A stretch of 64,000 bases of DNA, taken from Moringa oleifera (Eukaryota; Streptophyta; Magnoliopsida; Brassicales; Moringaceae). Each line of letters starts with the position of its first letter. Position 1 is the first letter of the stretch. Below the pieces are notes generated by a model, which did not search any database, had not been told where the DNA came from, and saw only the letters and a list, made by a program, of their open reading frames with translations. Both the position numbers and the translations under genes were made by a program. This document shows, piece after piece, positions 23,432-34,100 of this stretch. Where the stretch lies: NCBI GenBank assembly GCA_021397835.1, contig JAJFZO010000882.1:3228501-3292500 (forward strand), in the 5' to 3' direction.

Positions 23432-23735
23432 AGAAAATTGAAAGAAAACTGCCTCTGCCACATTGCAGAAGCGTGATGCAAATGGAAGCTTAATCTCAGG
23501 GAAGATTTTGAAGTGAGTAACAGTTGAAAGAGGAAGAGTGGGATGCTGTGTGAAGACAGAGTGACCTGGTGTTTTCTCATATTGTACACGCAAGCGTGAC
23601 TGACATGTTTTGTCCGAAAAGTCGTTCATGTAGTCGGAAAGCAGCTTCCCATAACCCACCACCCTCAGTTATACTATTGCAGCAGAGACCTTTGTTTCAA
23701 GAGGAAACCCACAAGCACTTACCAAGTTGCTACTA
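23432..23735 (-). pseudogene. Relic of a CNL 5' end and its upstream flank
   Basis: The minus strand reads GTG GCA GAG GCA GTT TTC TTT CAA (23461 downward), matching the CNL start MAEAVLFQ with its ATG changed to GTG. Similarity ends after about 10-15 codons. Upstream, 23560-23735 carries the repeated CNL flank module (gAAAAGTC, AGCAGCTTyC, CCCACCACCCTCA, ATTGCAGCAGAGA). An A-type flank block, GAAGATTTTGAArTGrGTAA, matches 50575-50600. The rest of the gene is absent. Confidence 0.6.
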
Positions 23736-23784
23736 TCCACACTTCTTCCTGGCCTTCGTCTCTCCACTGTTACCAAGTTGAAAA

Positions 23785-26700
23785 AGAGCTAACATAATAA
23801 ATAAAATTTAATCTGAATCAAAAAACACTGATAAATATAATTAATATTTACAAAACTTGAATTTAAGGATACCCAAAATATAAAACATAATTGCACCAAA
23901 AAAAAAATCATAATGATACTTACAAATTGTTTAATCTTTAAATGCAATACCAATTTTGGGTTTTAAGTTTATAGCAGAAACATATTGTAAATCAAAGATG
24001 CTAAAAGAAAGCATCCAAAAATTAAATAAAAAATATATCCATCAATATGAATAATAGTAATAGAGAGCATCGACAAAGACACGGATCAATACAGTCTGCT
24101 CCATGTCATTTACCCAACTTATATGTTTGTTGATATGCTTGAAATTCATGAATTAATTTTTTTAAAAAGATTTTATTTATAATTATAAATACTAAAAATT
24201 TTATAATTTATAATTTATTTATTTTATTTACTTATTATTTATCAAATTTATTTTTATAATATTAAATATAAATCAAATTGAAAAGATATTTCTCTCGACT
24301 TTTACGCAAATGCCGTTAGCTTTGGCGAGCTGCTTTCATTTTCATGTCTTGGAAAGTTGCGGGAGTGTCTTGCCTGAAAGAAATTCATATGAACTGGGGA
24401 ATTGAATTACCATATTTGGTTATCAACTTTCACTTTGTAAAATATAATGCTTTTTCATTGAAATTAATATTTTTAAAGTTGATTATTTAAAAAAATAAAT
24501 AAAAATTATAAAAAATCTTGATGTTTATTTTATGTTATTAAAAATATCTTAATATTTTAAAATTTATCAATTTTTAAAAAATCAAAATCTTTTAAGATAT
24601 ATACATATTTAATTTTTGATTTTAATATAATAAATTATAAAAATATTTTTTTATCTTTTAAAAAAATATCAACGTAATTCAGATATGTAGAGAATCAGAA
24701 TCACCTTCTAAGATGTAAACACAGATATTCAAATTTTCAGTGATCTAATCTAAATTACTTAATTGATACAACTTACAAATCTATTTTTAAGACTTGAACA
24801 CCCTATCTTATTAGTAAAATCATTTCTATGTACTAAAAGGTACTAATGCATGGGTCTATTCTAATTCTCTTTTTTTTTTTTTTTTGGTTTGACATTGCAT
24901 ACCGAGACATAAAAATTATAAGTAAAAGTAATTATTTTTCAAACATTCTCTAAAAGACTCAAAGAACACATGAAGCTTACGAAAGATTACTCATTGGTGA
25001 TTGATTGGACAACATATAATCATCATAAAATTTAATCTGAATTAAAAATAATACATAGCAATGAGAATAACATTAAAAAAAACAAAAATTAAAAAATACA
25101 CAAAATCTTAAATATAATCACATAAACAAAAACAATCATAATGATACTTGCAGATTGTTTAACCTTTTGAGTACTTGGGATTTTATTTTTGCAACAAAAA
25201 TATACTCGAAAACAACACGAATCAATAAGAATAATAATCAAAATTTAACATTAATTATAATATTAAAAAACTAAAATTTAAATCACTTAAAATTGTAAAC
25301 ATAAATTGTTTAAATAGAAATAAGTGATGCTTGAAAATTTTTCAATCTTTAAGAACAATACCAACTTAATTATTATGTAAGTTAATTTAATTGAAAATGA
25401 TACGTTAACACTAGCGAAAATAGATTTTTAATGGTAATTATCAAAATTACCATTATATATACTAGTAGAAATTTTTTTATCGGAATTTTAAGGATATTTA
25501 TCAAATAATTACTATTAATAAATAAATGGTGATGATTATAAATATTAACTATTAAAGCATATATATTTTTAAAGAGTATTGTTTATTATTTTTAAAATAA
25601 ATTTGTAATTTTCTAACTTTAAAATTTAAAAGTTTATACTAAATTAACTAATATTGATTTAAATATAATAACATAATATTTATTAAATTATATGTAAAAT
25701 TAAACATATATTTAAAGAAATTAAATCTAAAAAAATTAAAAATATAAATAAAAACTGAAATATTAAAATAGCTTAAAAATTTAACGATAATTATTTAGTA
25801 ACGTAATTATTTAATGACAACTATGAAAATTACTGTTATATATTTTGTAAAAATCTTTTTTTGTTACATTTTTAATAATTTTTATCTAAAAACATTATTA
25901 ACAAAATTTAAAATGATAATTGTAAACTTTAGCTATTAAACTATATATAATTAGCTGCTATTGTTTTACATCAAGTTCAAAAAAATTTTTAAATTATAAA
26001 AATTTAAATTTACAAATTTAATATAAAATGAAATAAAAATTCATTTAAATATAATAAAAGTAATATTTATTGGTATCTGATCATTTATAATCTTTTCAAC
26101 AACAATTGTTAATTGTCTTCGCAAATTTATGATTTGGTTTATCTTGGTAATTATATTAATATTTAACAGTAAAAATAAATTATCACTAACAAAATATTTT
26201 AGTGATAATTGTTAACAATAATTATTAAGTACTTAATAATTATTGCTAAATATACAAATGTTTAACATTAATTATTAATCTTTTAAAACAAAAATAAAAA
26301 TTAACTAACTTTTAATAGTAATTACTAATGAAATTGTTAGTTATCTAATAATTATCGTTAAATATGCAGATAGTTAATTATAATTATTAATGGTTGAAAA
26401 CAAAATAAAAGTCAATCTGTTTTTAGTTATAATTATTAATTATCATTAATAATTATAAACAAATATATAATTTTTTAATAATTATTATTTTATATCTTTA
26501 TCAACAATCATGATAATTAACGTTAGAGAATTTTTTTGATCACGATTATATTGGTTTTTGAACATATATATAAATAAAAAATTTAACGACGATTACAATT
26601 ACTACTAAAAATTGAAACAACCATCATTAAAACTTTTTTATGTTGCAGTTGAAAATTGATACCCACAAAAACTAAAGTTCTTAGTCACGAAGAAAACAAA

Positions 26701-29700
26701 TCTTACAACTTGCAAGTGATAAGAAATAGAGAAACTTAAAAGATTCTTTGCTGAGTCATAACACCGGATTAAAAAAGGGAGAAGTTGTTTCATCCATTTT
26801 CAATAATTTGGATATTATTATTTGGATATTAATTTAAACAAATAAAGCTTATATTATATGTTGTGATCAGAACAAAAATGCTGAGATTTTAATTCATTCG
26901 AATATTAATTAAAATATTTAATGAACTCATGAAGTGGATTTTGATATAGTTAAAGGAGTATCTTATAGTTAGATAGTTGAAATAAGAACTGCAATGCGAC
27001 ACAATGTTGAGTTTGTCAAGATAGCTAAATAATTGATTGGATTACCAGAAAATTAACTTTTTGATTAGCAAAAATTAAGAGGGTAATATTTATCTTTTAA
27101 ATTAATTCAAATAAATTGATTTTTTGTGATTTATAAAAAATTTTTAAAAATTAAATGATTATTTATTTTAAATATTAATTAAATCTCAGATAAATTTATC
27201 TGAATTGATTTTGATATCATTAAAGAATAACTAACTTTTAAAATACATACCATCAATTGAAATAAAAATTACAATCACTTGTCAAGAAAAGAAGTAATTT
27301 AATTAAAACAGTAAACAAACTTGTGAAGTTGATTTTAATAAAATTTAAGATATTTAACAAAAAAATATGAAAACTTATATGTAAATAATTGAAATAAAAA
27401 TTATAATGTGACGTATCTAAGTTATACTTTAAGTAGATAATGATTTACTTTTTATTTTATATATATATTTATTTTTCATTTAATTTATAGAATGGCATTG
27501 TGAAACAATGGTCAACCTTCAAAACAACTTATGCATTGAAGCAATCATTTTCTAAAATATGAAAAAAATCGACACATTTTCATTGAAGCAAACATTTTCT
27601 AAAGTTATAAGTATTTTTTAAAAAATTTATGCATCAAGCTTAGTAACAAAAATTCAGTTTAACCAATTAGACTTTATAAAAATTATAATTAAATGCAATT
27701 TAATTGGGGTAGGTGAAATATATATATAAAAAAAGAAAATACAATCAAAAGAAAGTGGGTCTACTGAGCCTATTGAAGTTTATGTCTTTTGACTTCAATT
27801 GCAGTCTAAATATTTCTTAGATGATTCATATTTTTGGACTTTTGAATTTTTTTTATCACAATAGCATTTTAATCTTTTAATTTCCCTTAAAACAATTAAT
27901 GGATAATGAATTTTAAAATTTATTTTTTTAGATTCATCACTTGTCTCATCAAAATTAATAATTTATAATTCATAATTTTACATATAATATATATTTTAAC
28001 TTCATAGGTTAGATAACATTCCCAAATCAGAAATCTTAAAATGAACACATTACACCGGGGAATCAATTAGAAGCACTAAAACTTAGTGATTATCGGACAA
28101 AAAATTGTATTAATTAAATGAGCTTGATACATAATATTTTTTTTATTATGATATATAAATATATTTTTTAAAATATTATAAAATAAATCAATAGATTTTT
28201 CTCTTAAATTTATTTCTCAAAATAAGTAAAAATATCATTAAAAAATTAGTTCGCCACATAAGGTACTGGTCAACCAAGATATATTATGTAGTTCTTAATA
28301 AGATACTTAAAAATTAACTTCCATTAATTTATTACAAAATGTAAAGTTATTCCACTAATCTTGGCAATTTATGTATTTATAATTTTCAAATAGATGTGAC
28401 ACTCTATCTACTGTATTTTCACTATGCAACTGTACCTGCTAATATCATTATTGCATATAATTTAAATTAATTAATATAAAACTCAAATATTTTAGCACAG
28501 GAGGATTTTTTTTAAAAAATATCTACTTGGCTTCAATAAAATAAAATAAAATAAATTTATCTTACAAAAATCAATAAAAGCAATAATTAAAAAGCTTTAA
28601 TATTTTTAAAATAATTAATTTAAAATAATAATGAAGAGGTACCAAAGTTGTCGATGAATATCAACTAAATAACAATTTATGATAGATTATATAACGTGAT
28701 AAAATAATGCATTTCAAAGTATGAATTTTTCTTACATGAAAATAAAAATATATTTTTATAATTTATGGTATTAAAATAAAAATAAATAAATTTTTAAATA
28801 ATTTATTTTATTAAATTATTATATATCAAAATTATTTTAAAAGTTTAACATAATGTAGATAAAAAATTATCAATAAATTAACTTAATTTTCTAAAAATTA
28901 TCAATAGTTAATTAAAGTCACTCATTCATGTGCAGATTATCATGGGAAGGGAGGCATGTGCAATTAAGTGGGTCCTATGCAGCAGCAGATACTATGTCAT
29001 ATATTAATTAATATACAATGGTGCCAAACCCCAGTTTTGCCTTTTATTTTCTATCATTAAATTATCAAAAATTTTAAAAATAAATAAATAATTTATCAAT
29101 CAGTATGAATAATTGTAACAAAGGATAAAGATAAAGTATAAGTTAATAGGGTCCAGTCCATGTCACGTTGGCCCAACTTTTTTGTTGGCTGATAAGGCTA
29201 AAATTTACGAATCCATTTTTTTATTTAAAAAAAAAACTTGATTTATACTTCTAGTTGTGAAAACTGAAATTTAAATTATTTAAAATTTACTTTAACATAA
29301 CTTGTTGGTAATTATTTAAAATATTAATATAAATTAAATAATTTTTTGAAATTTATTATTTATGTTGAAAAAAGCTTCATGACTACTTCAATTAATTAGA
29401 TGATGACAAGATAATTAAATTATGAAAATGATATTGATATATTCTTAAAAACAGCTCATTTTTGTATTTTAAAAAGATTTATTAGATTATAGTTGAGCAT
29501 CAAATATTGTCTAAAAAAGACTTATTCTTATAACATGTGATTTTTTTTTCAAAAAATCATTAAAATCAATAACTTATTATTTGTAATTTTAAGTATATAT
29601 TTTTTTAAATCAACTGATATAAAACTTTAATATTTTTGCATAAAAAGGATTGTTTTAATTTACTTTTTTAATGAAAATAATATAAAAATATTTGGTTATT

Positions 29701-29735
29701 TTGATATTAAATGGACCAAAATAAATACAAAACTG
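23785..29735. other. AT-rich spacer 1, duplicated in 54.3-57.8 kb
   Basis: No gene is seen. Segments 24750-25990 and 27560-28300 match 54720-55930 and 55980-56700 at roughly 85-95% by eye. Examples are GATACGTTAACAC near 25403 and 55321, and TTTATGCATCAAGCTTAGTA near 27626 with 56040. The block 25995-27560 is missing from the second copy. From 28725 the CNL 3'-flank block begins. Confidence 0.6.
25410..26680. mobile_element. Possible decayed CACTA-like element
   Basis: The left edge reads CACTAGCGAAAATAGATTTT, and the right edge near 26625-26650 is a loose inverted counterpart (CATTAAAAcTTTTTTATGTTGCAGTTG). The interior is rich in short inverted A/T motifs such as GATAATTATC and ACTAGTAGAAA. 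This resembles the subterminal repeats of non-autonomous CACTA elements. No transposase or target duplication is seen, so the call is weak; simple A/T-rich DNA is the alternative. Confidence 0.25.
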
Positions 29736-32051
29736 AATAAAAAATTAAAATAATATTAAATAAGTTAGATTGAATACCAAACTGAAACAAAAGCTTGAAT
29801 AATGATTGTCTAGTTCTAAAAAAATGCAAACGGAATCAAATGATTAAAAGCTTGGAAGCAAGAATCAGGAGGTGCACCGGAACATCCCAACTAGGTTGGC
29901 ACATTCTTAGCACCTATTCATCATCTTCTTGATTCCAATAAAATATTATTAAATTAAAATAAGTTTATCTTACAAAAAGTAACAAAAATGATAATCAAAA
30001 AATTATGATATGTTCATAATTTAAACAATCACGAAGAGGTACCAAAGATTACCGATGAATATAAACTAAATAAGAATATATGATTGACGATATAACGTGA
30101 CAAAATAATTAGACGAAGGAGCTTCTTGCATCATTCCATTATAATCACCATTCTTCTCAGCTTCCACATTACATGCCTAGAAACAAGAATCAATGAAACA
30201 AAATTACTCTTCAAACTCTTTCTTATAAAAAATTCAAAAAATTACATGAACTTTACGAAGAATAGTACATGATGTATAGTCATCAATCTGCTAGATATCT
30301 TATTACTTGAGATAAAATGATAAACACCTAAAAAATAATAGAAAATTTAAATGATGAGTACTAATATTTGTTTTTTAAAAGGGTCAAAGGAAAAAAATAA
30401 AAAATATGTGAGTGTACCTAAATGCATAGAGAAGATTGTAATAACTACAATATGATAAAAAAAAAAAACGAATAGGTAAATATTTACTGAAGTTCCTAAT
30501 ATTATGAAATTGTAATAGAGCCTAGATCACGGAGTAATTTCCTAAAGCCAGAAAGCCAAATCTGGAAAATTATGGAAGAAGGATGATGATGAGTATGACC
30601 ATACATGCATGAGCTGCTAATAAAACGTTACCAGGCTTAATTTGGTGATTATCAATATGGAATCTTGAAGCAATTACCATGATGAGTATGACCCCACACC
30701 CATGAGGCCATGTTGCATTTTTGAGTGAAGCATTGCAGTGTTTAATTACATGACCAAATTAATAATACAAAATAGCATTTTCATATTTCATTAGTTAATT
30801 ATCCAAATTGGATGAATTTATTGACCAAATAATTTAATTCTAAAAGTAAAACTTAAAAGGAACAGAGAAATAGATGAATTCATTGACCACATAATTTAAT
30901 TCTAAAAGCAGAGGAATGGAAAAAGCAAAATAGAAAAAATTAATGAGACAATTACCTGCACTCAACTTGTAGATATTAATGGAAGAAATGTAGTGCTGAG
31001 AAGGTGCAGCACGAAGAACAGCAAGAAAGAAGGATGCATGTGAGAGTGTTTAAATTAATAAGCGAATTAATTGAACACTACGGAATTGAATGCACCTACT
31101 AACCTTTAAAGCCGCCATCCGTCAATTCTGATAAATGGGATGTGAGCAATCTTGGGCCAATCAGTGCCAGCGTCTTTTTGGCATGTTTCAGACAAGTGAG
31201 GACAACCCTGAATATCCAAATCTCGTAAAGAGGTGAGACGATCCATCCAAACAGGAAATGATTTCAAATTGGGACATTTCCAAATTGTAAGCTTCTTCAA
31301 CGAGACAACATGTTGAAGGGACTCCGGTAAAGATTCCAGCTTCGGAAGTCCTCTAATTTCCAACCTTGAAAGACTTTGAAGGCCTTGAAATTGCTCTTGC
31401 GAAAGATCTAGCTCTTCGCATCCCAAAATTGTCAAAGATTCAAGGGCAGTGAGATGTTGAATCGCTCCAGAGTGAAGAAGTGATTTCAAATTGGGACATT
31501 CCCAAATTATAAGCTCCTTCAATGAGACAACATGTTGAAGGAACTCCGGTAAAGACTCCAGCTTCGGAAGTCCTAGAATAAGCAGCCTTGAAAGACTTTG
31601 AAGGCCTTGAAATTGCTCTTGCGAAAGATCTAGCTCTGCGCATCCCAAAATTGTCAAAGATTCAAGGGCAGTGAGACGTTGAATCGCTCCAGAGTGAAGA
31701 AGTGATTTCAAATTGGGACATTCCCAAATTGAAAGCTCCTTCAATGAGACAACATGTTGAAGGGACTCCCGTAAAGACTCCAGCTTCGGAAGTCCTCCAA
31801 TTTCCAACCTTGAAAGACTTTGAAGGCCTTGAAATTGCAAGTCATCTAAATCTGAGAGATCTAACTCTTGGCACGCCTTTATCTTTAACATCTCAAGAGC
31901 AGTGAGATGTTGAAATGCTCCAGAGAGAGATTTCAGCCTTCCACATTTTTCAATAGTAAGAGAACGGAGACAAGTTAAGCCTCTGAAGCCTTCCCCTGGT
32001 AAACTAATTAACTTTGAGCACTGCACAATCAACAAAGACTCAAGAGAAATG
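29735..32051. repeat. Recent duplicate of 57811-60127 (CNL-D 3' part and flank)
   Basis: At a constant offset of 28076 the two segments show no difference in the stretches compared line by line, including intergenic DNA, 3'UTR exons and LRR codons. Left of about 29735 identity falls off. The right end is an abrupt junction at 32051. The same sequence is repeated again from 32077 at an internal offset of 2686 bp. Confidence 0.85.
31106..32051 (-). pseudogene. 3'-terminal LRR fragment of a CNL gene, no start
   Basis: About 314 codons are open, with three 222-bp LRR units and the common tail (GCPHLSETCQKDAGTDWPKI). The protein equals the last ~310 residues of CNL-D. The frame is cut at 32051 and has no ATG near its beginning; an apparent methionine at 32035 is a TTG codon. 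CC and NB-ARC are absent, so it cannot make a receptor by itself. It lies directly downstream, in transcription order, of CNL-B. Confidence 0.9.
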
Positions 32052-32080
32052 TTAACATAACTTCCACATTTTTCAATAGT
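32051..32080. other. Duplication breakpoint with filler matching nearby sequences
   Basis: Left of 32051 the sequence follows CNL-D LRR codons; right of 32077 it follows the intergenic sequence found at 57467. Between them AATGTTAACATAA matches about 32135 (and 57535), and CTTCCACATTTTTCAATAGT matches about 31937 (and 60014). Each switch has a 4-5 nt microhomology (AAATG, TAGT). Confidence 0.7.
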
Positions 32081-34100
32081 TAAGAAAACTGAAATTTAAA
32101 TCATTTAAAATTTACTTTAACATAACTTGTTGATAGCTATTTAAAATGTTAACATAAATTAAAAAGATTTATTAGATCATAGTTGAGCATCAAATATTAT
32201 CTAAAAAAAACTTGTTCTTATAACAAGTGTTTTTTTTTTAAATTCATTACAATCAATAACTTATTATTTGTAATTTTAAGTATATATATTTTTAAATCAA
32301 TTGATATAAAAATCTGATATTTTTGCATAAAAAGGATTATTTTAATTTATTTTTTAATGAAAATGATGTAAAAATATTTAATTATTTTGATATTAAATCG
32401 ACTAAACTAAATATCAAACTGAATAAAAAATTAAAATAATATTAAATAAGTTAGATTGAATACCAAACTGAAACAAAAGCTTGAATAATGATTGTCTAGT
32501 TCTAAAAAAATGCAAACGGAATCAAATGATTAAAAGCTTGGAAGCAAGAATCAGGAGGTGCACCGGAACATCCCAACTAGGTTGGCACATTCTTAGCACC
32601 TATTCATCATCTTCTTGATTCCAATAAAATATTATTAAATTAAAATAAGTTTATCTTACAAAAAGTAACAAAAATGATAATCAAAAAATTATGATATGTT
32701 CATAATTTAAACAATCACGAAGAGGTACCAAAGATTACCGATGAATATAAACTAAATAAGAATATATGATTGACGATATAACGTGACAAAATAATTAGAC
32801 GAAGGAGCTTCTTGCATCATTCCATTATAATCACCATTCTTCTCAGCTTCCACATTACATGCCTAGAAACAAGAATCAATGAAACAAAATTACTCTTCAA
32901 ACTCTTTCTTATAAAAAATTCAAAAAATTACATGAACTTTACGAAGAATAGTACATGATGTATAGTCATCAATCTGCTAGATATCTTATTACTTGAGATA
33001 AAATGATAAACACCTAAAAAATAATAGAAAATTTAAATGATGAGTACTAATATTTGTTTTTTAAAAGGGTCAAAGGAAAAAAATAAAAAATATGTGAGTG
33101 TACCTAAATGCATAGAGAAGATTGTAATAACTACAATATGATAAAAAAAAAAAACGAATAGGTAAATATTTACTGAAGTTCCTAATATTATGAAATTGTA
33201 ATAGAGCCTAGATCACGGAGTAATTTCCTAAAGCCAGAAAGCCAAATCTGGAAAATTATGGAAGAAGGATGATGATGAGTATGACCATACATGCATGAGC
33301 TGCTAATAAAACGTTACCAGGCTTAATTTGGTGATTATCAATATGGAATCTTGAAGCAATTACCATGATGAGTATGACCCCACACCCATGAGGCCATGTT
33401 GCATTTTTGAGTGAAGCATTGCAGTGTTTAATTACATGACCAAATTAATAATACAAAATAGCATTTTCATATTTCATTAGTTAATTATCCAAATTGGATG
33501 AATTTATTGACCAAATAATTTAATTCTAAAAGTAAAACTTAAAAGGAACAGAGAAATAGATGAATTCATTGACCACATAATTTAATTCTAAAAGCAGAGG
33601 AATGGAAAAAGCAAAATAGAAAAAATTAATGAGACAATTACCTGCACTCAACTTGTAGATATTAATGGAAGAAATGTAGTGCTGAGAAGGTGCAGCACGA
33701 AGAACAGCAAGAAAGAAGGATGCATGTGAGAGTGTTTAAATTAATAAGCGAATTAATTGAACACTACGGAATTGAATGCACCTACTAACCTTTAAAGCCG
33801 CCATCCGTCAATTCTGATAAATGGGATGTGAGCAATCTTGGGCCAATCAGTGCCAGCGTCTTTTTGGCATGTTTCAGACAAGTGAGGACAACCCTGAATA
33901 TCCAAATCTCGTAAAGAGGTGAGACGATCCATCCAAACAGGAAATGATTTCAAATTGGGACATTTCCAAATTGTAAGCTTCTTCAACGAGACAACATGTT
34001 GAAGGGACTCCGGTAAAGATTCCAGCTTCGGAAGTCCTCTAATTTCCAACCTTGAAAGACTTTGAAGGCCTTGAAATTGCTCTTGCGAAAGATCTAGCTC
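32077..34100. repeat. 3'-flank and tail block of CNL-B, near-identical to 57467-59490
   Basis: The offset to CNL-D is a constant 25390. Identity covers the spacer, the predicted 3'UTR exons and the last ~100 codons of CNL-B. It breaks near 34100 within an LRR unit, where CTTTGCATCTCCCAATTCTC replaces the CNL-D sequence. Confidence 0.85.
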
